Shown here: piece after piece, positions 50,960 through 60,035 of the stretch
How positions within the stretch are numbered: position 1 is the first letter of the stretch
How the letters are laid out: every line of letters starts with the position of its first letter
Assembly (NCBI GenBank): GCA_039185015.1
Contig: JBCDAU010000003.1
Span: 62,001-126,000 of the forward strand
DNA length: 64,000 nt
Source of the DNA: JBCBSZ01 sp039185015
Lineage (GTDB): Bacteria > Actinomycetota > Acidimicrobiia > Acidimicrobiales > Poriferisodalaceae
Reading direction: 5' to 3'
Notes under the pieces: generated by a model
Told to the model about the DNA's origin: nothing
What the model saw: only the letters and a program-made list of their open reading frames with translations
The model's database searches: none
Program-made: the position numbers and the translations under genes

Positions 50960-51580
50960 ATGACGTCCCCGGCGGAGGCGATCGTCCGCCCCACGTTGTC
51001 CAAGGGAGACCCGGTGACGATCGCGTCGTCACCGCACTCCAGCGACGGCTCGGACGCCTCCGTCGTGTCCGCCGAGGGGTTGGTGGTGTCGCTCAAGGGG
51101 CGCCGGATCACCGCGACGGTCGGCGAGACGGTCATCGTGAGCTTCAGCGACGCGGCGGCGCTGTACCACTCCGAGGCCGTCGTCGAGGAGGCCGCGGCCA
51201 ATCGGCTGACGGTCCGGCTGTCCGAGGACGTCGCTCGCGTGCAGCGCCGCGACTTCGCCCGCATCTACGTCGAGCTCCCGATCGTGTACCTCGTCGCCCG
51301 CAGCACGGGCCGTGCGGCCGTCCAACGGGGCACGACGATCGACGTGAGCGCCGGAGGTGCCGCCATCCGCACCGCCGGCGACATCGCCGCCGGCACCCCG
51401 TTGCCCTTCGTCCTCCGTTGCGACGACGAGCTCGAGATCGTCGGGGTCGCGCGGGTGATCGACAGCACCGAGGACCGACGGGGCCGCTTCCGCCAACGGC
51501 TCCGCTTCGAGCAGCTCCGGATCGTCGACCGCGACGAGCTGGCCGGTTGGGTCTTCCGCAAGCAGGTCAAGCCGCGATGA
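50960..51580 (+). CDS. PilZ-domain c-di-GMP receptor
   Basis: A 206-residue protein. An N-terminal YcgR-like barrel (about residues 30-95) precedes a PilZ domain with R-x3-R (QRRDFARI) and D-x-S-x2-G (DVSAGGAA). These residues bind c-di-GMP in known receptors. It overlaps the next gene by 4 bp. The GGDEF-EAL protein at 37-39 kb could supply the signal. Confidence 0.88.
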   Translation: MTSPAEAIVRPTLSKGDPVTIASSPHSSDGSDASVVSAEGLVVSLKGRRITATVGETVIVSFSDAAALYHSEAVVEEAAANRLTVRLSEDVARVQRRDFARIYVELPIVYLVARSTGRAAVQRGTTIDVSAGGAAIRTAGDIAAGTPLPFVLRCDDELEIVGVARVIDSTEDRRGRFRQRLRFEQLRIVDRDELAGWVFRKQVKPR

Positions 51581-52182
51581 GCGTCCGTGCCCTCGTCACC
51601 GGCCGACCGCTGTTGGGGGCGATCCGCTACCCGGACGACCCGGAATGGACCCCGGCCCGCTGCGAGGTCGCCGACGACGCTCGAGCGATCACCGTCGACG
51701 GCCCGACCGTGCGGTCGACCGGGGACGCGATGGCGGTGGCCCTGTTGCCGGGGCTCGAGGGCGTCCTCGCCGTGCCCTTCGTCGTGTCCGACGGCGCCGC
51801 CGTCGGGCAGGTCGTCCAGCAGAAGGTGCGGGTCGTGCCGCGGATCGAGATCGCTCGGTCGCCGGTGGTGACGATGGCGGCGGCGGGAGCGATGAACCAA
51901 CCGCCTCGCCTGGACATCAACGAGGTGCGCCTGCTGGCCGTCGAGGGCTCCGATCTCCGGGTCGACGGTGGTCGACACCGGATCACCGCCGAGGTGGGCG
52001 TGCTCCAGATCGGAGCCGGGGACCGACCACTCCCCCTGCTGGTCGAGCTGCGCCAGGCCAACGACGGTGGCGGGACCGTCGCTCGTCTCGCCGAGCCGAC
52101 ACCGAAGACCGTGGTCGCGCTCTCGGAGCAGACGGTGCGGCTGGTGGTCCAGGGCGCCGCCCGCCCCGGCTCAACCCGCTAA
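51577..52182 (+). CDS. Hypothetical protein coupled to PilZ gene
   Basis: A 201-residue protein of no recognised family, beta-rich by composition (many Val, with alternation). No signal or membrane helix. The ATGA overlap with the PilZ gene suggests a shared function. It overlaps the end of the convergent GDPD gene by 12 bp. Confidence 0.7.
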   Translation: MSVRALVTGRPLLGAIRYPDDPEWTPARCEVADDARAITVDGPTVRSTGDAMAVALLPGLEGVLAVPFVVSDGAAVGQVVQQKVRVVPRIEIARSPVVTMAAAGAMNQPPRLDINEVRLLAVEGSDLRVDGGRHRITAEVGVLQIGAGDRPLPLLVELRQANDGGGTVARLAEPTPKTVVALSEQTVRLVVQGAARPGSTR

Positions 52183-52836
52183 GGCCGCCCTGGCGGCTGC
52201 CGGGTCGTCGCTGATCGCCGCGTCGACGCCCATCGCCCGCAGCTCGCGGAGCCGTTCGGGGTCGTTCACCGTCCAGACGTTGACCTGCAGTCCGGCTGCG
52301 TGGGCGCGCTCCACCAGGGCGGCATCGACCGAGCGGTCGCCGGGATGGATCGCACGGGCACCGAGCGCGACGGCGCGCTCGACCAACCCCTCGGCGCTGA
52401 CGGCGAGCAGACCGAGGCCCAACTCGGGATCGAGGCCCCGCACGACCCCCAACGCGCCGGGGTCGAACGAGGAGACGAGCACCGGAACCGGCGGCCTCGA
52501 CAGGGCGGCCGTCACGAGGCGTGCCGTCGTCCGCTCCGGGTCGAAGGCCACCTCGCCCGGGAGGTCCTTGATCTCGACGTTGACGACACACGGTGCACAG
52601 GCCGCGAGCGCCTCGTGCAGCGCCGGCACCTCGCTCGGGAGATCGTCGGCCTGACACCGAACGATCTCGGTGCCACCGGCGAGCACCGGGTCGTGGTGGA
52701 CGACGAGGCGGTCGTCGGCCGTTCGACGGACGTCCAGTTCGACACCGTCTGCGCCCGCGCTGACCGCTGCAGTGAACGCAGGGAGCGAGTTTTCACGATG
52801 AGTGGCCGATGAGCCTCGGTGGGCGATGATGAGCAT
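52171..52836 (-). CDS. Glycerophosphodiester phosphodiesterase
   Basis: A 221-residue TIM-barrel enzyme that splits glycerophosphodiesters to glycerol-3-phosphate and an alcohol. The catalytic and metal residues are visible in AHRGSSATHRENSLPAF, GVELDVRRTADD and VVHHDPVL. No signal peptide, so it is cytoplasmic. The start is ATG 52836. Confidence 0.92.
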   Translation of the reverse strand: MLIIAHRGSSATHRENSLPAFTAAVSAGADGVELDVRRTADDRLVVHHDPVLAGGTEIVRCQADDLPSEVPALHEALAACAPCVVNVEIKDLPGEVAFDPERTTARLVTAALSRPPVPVLVSSFDPGALGVVRGLDPELGLGLLAVSAEGLVERAVALGARAIHPGDRSVDAALVERAHAAGLQVNVWTVNDPERLRELRAMGVDAAISDDPAAARAALAG

Positions 52837-52873
52837 GATGGACGACGTCTCCGATCACCGGAATGAGAACCCC

Positions 52874-52902
52874 TTGTTACTGCGCTGTGTCGGCACTACG
52901 AT
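52874..52902 (+). promoter_or_regulatory. Probable promoter for whiB1-like gene
   Basis: TTGTTA (52874-52879) and TACGAT (52897-52902) with a 17-bp spacer, one of the best sigma-70-type pairs in the window. It would give a leader of about 120 nt before the GTG at 53031, with the CRP-like box inside it. Confidence 0.5.
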
Positions 52903-52990
52903 CCGTGACCGCGCCGATGGCAGGTCGGTGCGAGCAGCCCCCCATGTCGCCCACACCGTTCCACCCGGTTGGCCACCTGGGGTGACATCT

Positions 52991-53006
52991 TGTGAAGACG
53001 TTCACG
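52991..53006 (+). promoter_or_regulatory. CRP-like box in the whiB1 leader
   Basis: TGTGA-N6-TCACG at 52991-53006 matches the CRP consensus TGTGA-N6-TCACA except for the last base. In M. tuberculosis the whiB1 promoter is bound by the CRP homologue Rv3676. An overlapping 7-bp palindrome (GACGTTC-AC-GAACGTC, 52997-53012) lies in the same place. Confidence 0.45.
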
Positions 53007-53030
53007 AACGTCGTCGGGAGGGAGAAGAGC

Positions 53031-53312
53031 GTGGGCTTGAGCGTGGTCGTGCTTCCGGGAACCGATGCTTGGAGGGACGTCGCCTCGTGTCGCGACACCT
53101 CACCGGACCTCTTCTTCCCGGTCGGAACCACCGGCCCGGCGCTCGATCAGATCGCCGCCGCCAAGCGGGTCTGCGGCGAGTGTCCCGTCGCCGAGGAGTG
53201 CCTCGAGTACGCCCTCCTCACCAACCAGGACACCGGCGTCTGGGGCGGCTTCTCCGAGGAGGAGCGCCGTCAGATGCGCAAGGCCCGCCGGGCCGCCGCC
53301 CGCACGGCCTAG
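53031..53312 (+). CDS. whiB1: WhiB1-like iron-sulfur regulator
   Basis: A 93-residue WhiB of the WhiB1 type: C20, C48, C51, C57 (CGECPVAEEC), DLFFPVGTTGPA and GVWGG. In mycobacteria WhiB1 is essential, senses nitric oxide and binds the main sigma factor. I chose GTG 53031 because a strong ribosome-binding site (GGGAGGGAG, 53016-53024) lies six bases upstream. An upstream GTG at 52992 falls in the CRP-like box. whiB1 next to pdtaS is also found in M. tuberculosis (Rv3219/Rv3220c). Confidence 0.92.
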   Translation: MGLSVVVLPGTDAWRDVASCRDTSPDLFFPVGTTGPALDQIAAAKRVCGECPVAEECLEYALLTNQDTGVWGGFSEEERRQMRKARRAAARTA

Positions 53313-53323
53313 CCCGCTCCACC

Positions 53324-53345
53324 GCCCGGGCCCCAGGCCGGGCGA
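53324..53345. terminator. Hairpin between convergent whiB1 and pdtaS genes
   Basis: CGCCCGG and CCGGGCG arms with an eight-base loop, in the gap between two convergent genes, suit a two-way terminator. There is no T-run. Confidence 0.4.
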
Positions 53346-53354
53346 CCACCACCT

Positions 53355-54800
53355 CTACGTGAGGTCGGTGTGGGCGGTCTTGCGGATCGGCACCACCACC
53401 GCCGCCCGAGAGCCCTGACCGTCCTCGCGCGAGGTCATCTCGAGGCGGCCGCCGAGGTCGCTGCCGACGAGCGCCCGCACGATCGACAGCCCGAGGCCGG
53501 TGGCCTGCTCGGGATCGAAGTCGTCGGGGAGACCCGGGCCGTTGTCCATCACCTCGACCGAGAGCTCGACGCCCCGGCGTTGGAGCCGCACCTGCACCTC
53601 GACCGGCCGCTCGTCGGTGCCGTGGTCGACGGTGTTCTGGAGCAGCTCGTTCAGGACGACGGCGATCGGGGTGACGATCTCGGCCGGCACGATGCCGGGG
53701 TCGCCCACGACCTCGAAGCCGATGGGCCGCTCCGGCGCCCGGACGCTGTCGCCGAACATGCGGATCAGGTCGTTCACGACGCCGACGAGGGGGACGTCGG
53801 CCCCGGTCTCGTGGGCGAGCGTCTCGTGGACGAGGGCGATCGAGGCGATCCGGCGCACGCTCTCCTCGATCACCGTGCGGGCCGCCTCGGAGTCGAGCCG
53901 GCGCGCCTGCAGCCGCAGCAGCGCCGTGATCGTCTGGAGGTTGTTCTTCACCCGGTGGTGGATCTCCCGGATGGTCGCGTCCTTGGAGATCAGCAGCCGG
54001 TCCCGGCGGCGCAGCTCGGACACGTCGCGCAGGATGACCACGCATCCGACCACGACCCGACCGTCGAGCAACGGGACGGCGAGCACGTCGACGATGGAGT
54101 CGAGACCTCGCTCGACCTCCTCGTTGACGGCGGTCCGCTCGAGGTAGGCGCGGCGCACGACGGCCTGCTCGGCGCCGAGATCGCTGAGGGCGACGCCCTG
54201 GATGAGCCCGAACACGCCGAGGCGGTGCAACGTCGACGTGGCGTTGGGCGAGGCGTAGGCGATGCGGGCGCTCTGGTCGAAGACGATGACGCCGTCGCCC
54301 ACGCGGGGCGCCTCCTCGGTGTCGGTGTCGTCCGCGTCGAACGGGAAGGCGCCCGCCGTGATCATGCGGGCCAGGCGCCGCCAGACGCCGAGGTAGACGG
54401 TCTCCAGCTCACTGCCCCGGCGGGGCCCGGGCGGCGCCTCCCTCGTGATGATGGCGATGGTGGCGCCCTGGTAGCGGACCGGGACGCACTCGACCCGCGC
54501 CCGGAGCCCGGTGTCGGGCAGCGTGACCTCGCCCTCGACGATGCGCCCCAGGCGGAACGCCCGCGAGACGAGCGGACGCTCGACCTCGCTGACCGCACGA
54601 CCGACCACGTCGTGCTCGTAGAGGGTCGCGCTCGTCGTCGGGCGGACGTGGCCGATCAAGACCAGCTCGCCGGGTTCGGCCCGGGCCGGGGCGAACAGGA
54701 GCAGGTCGGCGAACGCGAAGTCGGCGAGCAGGCCCCACCACGAGACCAGGTGGCGGAGGTGCTGGTGCGCGCCCTGGTCGAGCGTGGTCTCGGCGGTCAT
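53355..54800 (-). CDS. pdtaS: PdtaS-type sensor histidine kinase
   Basis: A 481-residue soluble kinase. A GAF-like N-terminal domain (to about residue 150) and a PAS domain (about 165-275) precede a HisKA_2 region, IREIHHRVKNNLQTI (phospho-acceptor His), and an ATPase with N (VLNELLQNTVDHG) and G1 (DNGPGLP) boxes. PdtaS phosphorylates an RNA-binding ANTAR regulator (PdtaR), which is not in the window. The start is ATG 54800. Confidence 0.9.
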   Translation of the reverse strand: MTAETTLDQGAHQHLRHLVSWWGLLADFAFADLLLFAPARAEPGELVLIGHVRPTTSATLYEHDVVGRAVSEVERPLVSRAFRLGRIVEGEVTLPDTGLRARVECVPVRYQGATIAIITREAPPGPRRGSELETVYLGVWRRLARMITAGAFPFDADDTDTEEAPRVGDGVIVFDQSARIAYASPNATSTLHRLGVFGLIQGVALSDLGAEQAVVRRAYLERTAVNEEVERGLDSIVDVLAVPLLDGRVVVGCVVILRDVSELRRRDRLLISKDATIREIHHRVKNNLQTITALLRLQARRLDSEAARTVIEESVRRIASIALVHETLAHETGADVPLVGVVNDLIRMFGDSVRAPERPIGFEVVGDPGIVPAEIVTPIAVVLNELLQNTVDHGTDERPVEVQVRLQRRGVELSVEVMDNGPGLPDDFDPEQATGLGLSIVRALVGSDLGGRLEMTSREDGQGSRAAVVVPIRKTAHTDLT

Positions 54801-54864
54801 CCGCGACGAGAAGGCCGTCACGAGCGTGAAGCGTAGGGCGAGGTGACGGCCGGGCCGACGCCGA

Positions 54865-56028
54865 TCAGCCCGCGGAGGGATCGACCGGCCGGCGCAGCTG
54901 CTCACCCAGGCGCGACAGGCCGCCGAGGTCGGTGATGTCCTCGGCGAGCCACGGCACCTCGGCGAGCGTCGCTGCCCGACCGGCGAAGCGGCGGCGGTGC
55001 TCCGCCTCCCGGCGGGCGACGAGCTCGAGGTTGCGGAAGTTGGCGCCGATCTCCACGAGCACTCGGGCGGCGGTCGCGGCGTCGGGTCCGTCGAGCAGCG
55101 CAGCGGCCAGCTCGTCGGAGCGCTCCCGAACGATGTCGGCCGCACCGGCCGCCGAGGGGGCGAGCATCGCCTGCGGCAGCGTCCGATTCATGATCACGGC
55201 CCCGACGTGGTGGCGGCCGCGGACGAGCTCGTCGATGAAGAAGTCGGCCTCGGCGACCGGAGCGGCCTCGAGCGTGGTCACCACGGCGAACGTCGTACGC
55301 CGATCGGTGAGGACGCGCTGCACGGCGCGGGCTCGTTCGATGAAGCCGGCCTCCATCGTCTGGAACAGCGAGAAGAACTCGGAGATGTCGCCGAGGAACT
55401 GCGAGCCGAGGATGCGGTCGGCGACCTCGTAGAACGGCCGGGAGGCGAGCGTCAGCAGCCGGGACCGCGATGGCGCTGTCAGGAGGCGGAGCAGGCGGCT
55501 CGTGAAGAACTCCGCCATCCGCTCGGGTGCCTCGAGCAGGTCCAGGGCGTTCCGGGTTGGCGGCGTGTCGACCACGACCAGGTCGTACCGGCCGGAGGAG
55601 TGGATCTCGTGGAGCCGCTCCATGGCGATGTAGTCGTGGCTCTGCACGAAGCGGCCGGAGATGTTCTCGTAGAGCGGGTTGGCGAGGATCCGATCGCGGG
55701 TCCGCGGGTCGGGGGCGTGCCGGCGGACCAGGTCGTCCCAGGACGCCTTGGTGTCGAGCATCGCCGCCCAGAGCTGACCTCGGGGACGGATGCCCGCCGC
55801 CTCGAAGGCCTCGGCCGGCACCGGTGTCTCGATGTTGCCGAACGAGCGCAGTCCCATGGCGTTGGCGAGGCGGCGGGCGGGATCGACGGTCAGCACGAGC
55901 ACCTTGCCGCCGAGGTGCGTGGACGCCATCAGCGCCGTGGCGGCTGCTGTGGTGGTCTTGCCGACACCGCCGGAGCCGGCGAACACGGCGATCTCCCGTG
56001 ACGCGAGCAGCTGTTCGAGACCGGCCAC
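54865..56028 (-). CDS. ArsA-like ATPase 2
   Basis: A 387-residue ArsA/GET3-fold ATPase with Walker A GSGGVGKTTT, VLTVDPARRLANAMG (switch I region) and VVDTPPTRNALDLL (switch II). The cysteines of arsenite pumps are lacking. It lies 2 bp after a shorter ArsA-like gene, a pair conserved in actinobacteria near whiB genes (Rv3679-Rv3680 in M. tuberculosis). They may form a heterodimer with an unknown role at membranes. Confidence 0.88.
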   Translation of the reverse strand: MAGLEQLLASREIAVFAGSGGVGKTTTAAATALMASTHLGGKVLVLTVDPARRLANAMGLRSFGNIETPVPAEAFEAAGIRPRGQLWAAMLDTKASWDDLVRRHAPDPRTRDRILANPLYENISGRFVQSHDYIAMERLHEIHSSGRYDLVVVDTPPTRNALDLLEAPERMAEFFTSRLLRLLTAPSRSRLLTLASRPFYEVADRILGSQFLGDISEFFSLFQTMEAGFIERARAVQRVLTDRRTTFAVVTTLEAAPVAEADFFIDELVRGRHHVGAVIMNRTLPQAMLAPSAAGAADIVRERSDELAAALLDGPDAATAARVLVEIGANFRNLELVARREAEHRRRFAGRAATLAEVPWLAEDITDLGGLSRLGEQLRRPVDPSAG

Positions 56029-56030
56029 GG

Positions 56031-56984
56031 CTACAGCAGCTCCGCCTCGAGGGCATCCGCGACCCGACGGGTGCTGCGCAGACCATGAGTGCGAGAGAAG
56101 AGCTCGGGCACGTAGAGCATCGGGACGCGGCCGGCGAGCTCGTCGCGGAGCCGACCGATGTGCTCGACGCGGCTGCGGCGCAGGCTGGTGGCGAACTCGG
56201 CAGCGTCGAGGAGGGGCCCGACGGGCGAACCGACGAGCTCGCCGAGGCGCATCGTGTTCCACGGCTCCCGGAGGCGATCGAAGACCTCCTCCTCGGTCCG
56301 GCCGAACAGCTCAGGGAGGACCCGGTTGACGACGACCTGCGCCAGATCGACCCCGGTCTCGTGATCGAGGCGCTCGATGAGCTCCAGTGACTCGGTGACC
56401 GGCATCTCCTCCGGGAGCGCGGTGACGACGACCCCGGTCACCGCGGGATCGTCGAGGAGGTCGAGCATCCACTGGGTCTGGTTGCGGATCAGGCCCACGC
56501 TGACCAGCTCGCGGATGCCGGCCGGCGCGGCCAGGTGGCCGACGACGTGGCCGGTCGCCGGGCCGTCGACGACGACGAGGTCGTAGTTCCGCTCACGGAC
56601 CTCCCAGCAGAGCTTGCCGACCGTCAGCACCTCGCGGACGCCCGGGGCGGCAGCGGCGACGTAGTCGAAGATCGACGCCAGGGGCCCGATGCGGGTCAGC
56701 AGCGGCAGCTTGAGGTTGAGCGAGAGGTACTCGCGAAGGGATGCCTCGGTCTCCATCGCCATGGCGAAGAGGCCGGGTTGCACCTCGCGCTCGTCGAACG
56801 CGAGCGGGCCGCACTCGTAGCTGTCGGCGAGGTTGCCCTTCGCATCGACCTCGCAGACCAGCGTGCGCTTGCCCTCGCGGGCCGCGAGCAGCCCGAGCGC
56901 AGCAGCGATGGTGGTCTTGCCGACGCCGCCCTTGCCGGTGACGAAGAGCAGCCGTCGATCGAGCAGCGGGGGTGCGACCCCCAC
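56031..56984 (-). CDS. ArsA-like ATPase 1
   Basis: A 317-residue partner of the preceding protein. It has Walker A GKGGVGKTT, CEVDAKGNLADSY (the usual D replaced in the switch) and VVDGPATGH. GTG 56984 starts the frame, 4 bp after the DUF3107 gene. The three genes (DUF3107, ArsA1, ArsA2) look like one operon. Confidence 0.88.
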   Translation of the reverse strand: MGVAPPLLDRRLLFVTGKGGVGKTTIAAALGLLAAREGKRTLVCEVDAKGNLADSYECGPLAFDEREVQPGLFAMAMETEASLREYLSLNLKLPLLTRIGPLASIFDYVAAAAPGVREVLTVGKLCWEVRERNYDLVVVDGPATGHVVGHLAAPAGIRELVSVGLIRNQTQWMLDLLDDPAVTGVVVTALPEEMPVTESLELIERLDHETGVDLAQVVVNRVLPELFGRTEEEVFDRLREPWNTMRLGELVGSPVGPLLDAAEFATSLRRSRVEHIGRLRDELAGRVPMLYVPELFSRTHGLRSTRRVADALEAELL

Positions 56985-56988
56985 GGCG

Positions 56989-57222
56989 TCAGTTCCCGAA
57001 GCCGATGCGGGGTTCGGCCTGGGGTGAGCCGATCACCACGTAGCCGATCTTCTCGACCGGGATGGCGTAGGCCTGGTCCTTCTTGTCGGTGAGCCACAGG
57101 ACGTTGTCGTCGTCGCCGAGCGCATCGTCGACCTGCCCGCGCAGCGCGTCGAGGTCGGTGTCGTCGGCGACCTCGACCGACAGCTCACGTGGGGCGTTGA
57201 TGACTCCGATGCGGACGTGCAC
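56989..57222 (-). CDS. DUF3107-family protein
   Basis: A 77-residue protein recognisable as DUF3107 (VHVRIGVINAPRELSVEV, then a helix, then VLWLTDKKDQAYAIPVEKIGYVVIG). The family is small, actinobacterial and of unknown function. The start is GTG 57222. A TACCAT box lies near 57250-57255. Confidence 0.85.
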   Translation of the reverse strand: MHVRIGVINAPRELSVEVADDTDLDALRGQVDDALGDDDNVLWLTDKKDQAYAIPVEKIGYVVIGSPQAEPRIGFGN

Positions 57223-57310
57223 TCGTTCCTCCGTCGTCGTGGCTCGTGTCATGGTACGCATGCGTCCGCCCGACACCCACCCGCGCGCCGACCCGATCCC
57301 GGAGGACCCG

Positions 57311-58747
57311 ATGGACGACCTCGCCTACCTCTCCACGATCGAGCTGGCTGAGCGGATCAGCGCCGGTGTCGTGTCGAGCCGCGAGGCGACCGAGGCGGCG
57401 CTCGATCGCATCGGACGGCTCGACGGCGACACGAACATCGTCGTCACCCTCGACGGGGACCGGGCAGTCGCCGCGGCCGATGCCGCCGACGCCGCGCGGG
57501 CCGCCGGCTTCGACCTCGGACCGCTCCACGGCGTGCCCGTCACGATCAAGGACTCGTTCCAGACCGCCGGGCTCCGCACCACCTCCGGCGCCCCGGAGCT
57601 GAGCGATCACGTCCCCGAGCGCGACGCCGACCCGGTCGCCCGGCTCCGCGACGCCGGCGTGGTCGTGCTCGGCAAGACGAACCTGCCCATCTACGCAGGC
57701 GACTGGCAGAGCTACAACGAGGTCTTCGGGACCTCGTCCAACCCGTGGGACACGACCCGCACCGTCGGGGGCTCATCTGGCGGTTCGGCCGCGGCCCTCG
57801 CCGCCGGGTTCACACCACTCGAGCTGGGCAGCGACATCGCCGGCTCGATCCGACAGCCCGCCCATGCCTGTGGCGTGGTCGGGCACAAGCCGTCGTATGG
57901 CATCGTGTCGGCCCGCGGCCAGATCCCCGGTCCACCGGGCACGCTGACCCAGGCCGATCTGGCGGTCGCCGGACCGCTCGCCCGCACGGTCGACGACTGC
58001 GAGCTGGCGCTCGAGCTCCTCGCGGGCGCCGACGCCTGGCACGACCTGGCGTGGTCGCTGGAGCTGCCGCCGCCTCGGGTCACCTCTGCCGACGGCCTGC
58101 GGGTCGCGGTCTGGATCGACGAGCCCTCCTGCCCGCTCTCGGCCGAGGTGCGGGACCTCCTGCTCGGGGTGGCATCGGCGCTGTCGGACGCCGGAGCGAT
58201 CGTCGACGACACCGCCCGCCCGGCGATCGATTTCGCCAAGGCGGTGCGCACCTTCGAGCAGCTCCTCGGTTCCGCCCTGTCGGGCGCGTGGACGCCCGAC
58301 GAGATCGAGCGCATGGCGGCCGAGCCCCGCACCGGCGGGCTCGGTGACACCCACGCTGCGCTCCGCCACCGCAGCTGGCTGTCGGCCAACGAGCGCCGCC
58401 TGCAGATGCGGGCGCGCTGGGCGGAGTTCTTCGAGACCTGGGACGTCGTGCTGCTCCCCGTGGCGCCGGTCCCGGCGATCCCTCACGACCACGGTCCGGT
58501 CGCCGAGCGCGCGATCGACGTCGACGGCACGTCTCGTCCCTACACCGACCAGGGCCCGTGGATGGGTCTGACCGGGCTGGCCTATCTCCCGGCGACGGTC
58601 GTGCCGGCCGGCCTGACCTCCTCCGGGCTCCCGGTCGGGGTGCAGCTCGCCGGGCCGTTCCTGGAGGACCGCACCACGCTGCAGGCGGCTCGCATCGTCG
58701 AGGAGCTGCTCGGCGGCTTCAGCCCGCCTCCGGGGTACGCATCATGA
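57311..58747 (+). CDS. Amidase (amidase signature family)
   Basis: A 478-residue hydrolase of the Ser-cisSer-Lys type. The triad is visible: Lys80 (VTIKDSF), cis-Ser155 (GGSSGGSAAALAAG) and nucleophile Ser179 (GSDIAGSIR). It cleaves amides, possibly aryl or acyl amides, with no sign of GatA context (gatB and gatC are absent). The start is ATG 57311; ATG 57260 upstream is possible. Confidence 0.92.
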   Translation: MDDLAYLSTIELAERISAGVVSSREATEAALDRIGRLDGDTNIVVTLDGDRAVAAADAADAARAAGFDLGPLHGVPVTIKDSFQTAGLRTTSGAPELSDHVPERDADPVARLRDAGVVVLGKTNLPIYAGDWQSYNEVFGTSSNPWDTTRTVGGSSGGSAAALAAGFTPLELGSDIAGSIRQPAHACGVVGHKPSYGIVSARGQIPGPPGTLTQADLAVAGPLARTVDDCELALELLAGADAWHDLAWSLELPPPRVTSADGLRVAVWIDEPSCPLSAEVRDLLLGVASALSDAGAIVDDTARPAIDFAKAVRTFEQLLGSALSGAWTPDEIERMAAEPRTGGLGDTHAALRHRSWLSANERRLQMRARWAEFFETWDVVLLPVAPVPAIPHDHGPVAERAIDVDGTSRPYTDQGPWMGLTGLAYLPATVVPAGLTSSGLPVGVQLAGPFLEDRTTLQAARIVEELLGGFSPPPGYAS

Positions 58748-58793
58748 GGCGCACCGCGCGGCCCGGAGTCCGCCCGACGGCGAGGAGGCGCCG

Positions 58794-59363
58794 ATGAGTG
58801 GATCCGACCAGGCGCACTGGGACGGACGGTGGGCCGAGGCGGAACCGCCCGGAGATCCCGACCCATGGCTGCCCGAGCTCGACGAGATGCTGCCACGCTC
58901 GGGCCGTGCCGTGGATCTCGCCGGCGGGCAGGGCCGCAACTCGCTCTGGCTCGCCGCCCGTGGCCTCGACGTGACGATCGTCGACGTGTCACCGGTCGGC
59001 CTCGTGCGGGCCTCCGCAGCCGCAGCCGAGCGGGGCCTGGAGCTGGCCACCGAGGCGCGCGACCTGCCCGCGGACGGTCCGCCGCCCGGCCCGTGGGACG
59101 TCGCGCTCATCGTGCGTTACCTCGATCGTGATCTCGTTCGGGCCGTGCCGTCGGTGCTCTCCCCCGGCGGTCTGCTGGCCTTCACCCAGCCGACCGTGAC
59201 CAACCTCGAGCGGCACGATCACCCGCGTGCCGAGTTCCTCCTCGGCATGGGGGAGATGGCCGCCCTCGCGGACGAGCTCGACGATGTCGAGGTCGTGCAG
59301 CTCACCGAGGACTGGACGCCCCAGGGCACCCACGAAGCTCGGCTGGTGATCCGGAAGCGGTGA
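58794..59363 (+). CDS. Class I SAM-dependent methyltransferase
   Basis: A 189-residue methyltransferase. Motif I is AVDLAGGQGRNSLWLA and the acidic end of beta-2 is VTIVDVSPVGL. Tellurite-resistance (TehB)-like or thiopurine methyltransferase-like enzymes share this form. ATG 58794; the amidase stop is 46 bp upstream. It ends 3 bp from the convergent TetR gene. Confidence 0.85.
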   Translation: MSGSDQAHWDGRWAEAEPPGDPDPWLPELDEMLPRSGRAVDLAGGQGRNSLWLAARGLDVTIVDVSPVGLVRASAAAAERGLELATEARDLPADGPPPGPWDVALIVRYLDRDLVRAVPSVLSPGGLLAFTQPTVTNLERHDHPRAEFLLGMGEMAALADELDDVEVVQLTEDWTPQGTHEARLVIRKR

Positions 59364-59366
59364 GGC

Positions 59367-60014
59367 TCACGTCTCGTCGAGGCGCCGCTGCAGGCCGTCG
59401 AGGATGAGCTCGAGTCCGTACTCGAACTCGTCGGCGAAGTCGTACCCGGGCTGCATGACGTGGTCGGTGGCCATCTCGATCAGGTGCGGGAACGCCGCCA
59501 TGCCTTCCCGGTCGAGCATCTCGCCGGCGACCTCCTGGGTCTCGTCGGTGCCTTCGAAGGGCAGCGCCAGCTCCTGCAGGACGAAGCCGTACAGGTACGC
59601 ATCGATCACGGCGTAGGCGTGGGCCGCGAGCGGCAGCGGGAAGCCGTTGCGCCGGAAGCAGCCGAGCACGGCGTCGTGGTGGAGCAGGTTCGCCGGGCCG
59701 GGGGTGGTCCGGCTGTCGAGCAGCCCGACCGCCCACCGGTGCTGGAGGAGGACGCTCCGCAGGTCGAGCATCCGCTTCCGGATCGCCGCCCTCCAGTCGT
59801 CGCCCTCGGGCACCGGCACCTGGGCGTAGATGTGGTCGACCATGCCGTCGAGCAGATCGTCCTTGTTCGCGACGTGGTGGTAGAGCGACATCGCCTCCAC
59901 CCCCACCGCCTCGCCCAGCTTGCGCATGCTGAGCTTCGTCAGACCGGCGTCGTCGGCGAGCGCGACGGCAGCGCCGACGACGCGCGCTCGGGTGAGTGGC
60001 TCCCGGTCCGACAT
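59367..60014 (-). CDS. TetR-family regulator with TetR_C domain
   Basis: A 215-residue repressor. The N-terminal helix-turn-helix includes LSMRKLGEAVGVEAMSLYHHVANKDDLLDGM, and a TetR_C ligand domain follows. It is divergent from an NAD(P)-dependent oxidoreductase, and an inverted repeat lies between them. It likely controls that gene and itself. Confidence 0.9.
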   Translation of the reverse strand: MSDREPLTRARVVGAAVALADDAGLTKLSMRKLGEAVGVEAMSLYHHVANKDDLLDGMVDHIYAQVPVPEGDDWRAAIRKRMLDLRSVLLQHRWAVGLLDSRTTPGPANLLHHDAVLGCFRRNGFPLPLAAHAYAVIDAYLYGFVLQELALPFEGTDETQEVAGEMLDREGMAAFPHLIEMATDHVMQPGYDFADEFEYGLELILDGLQRRLDET

Positions 60015-60035
60015 GGCCCTCCTCTGTACTACCGG

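Noticed and set aside
52992..53030. GTG 52992 as the whiB1 start
   Set aside because: It lies inside the CRP-like box and has no ribosome-binding site; GTG 53031 has a strong one.
57223..57310. A riboswitch or leader ahead of the amidase
   Set aside because: Only 88 bp without a recognisable aptamer; the TACCAT and GTACGCATGCGT sequences are too short to support one.
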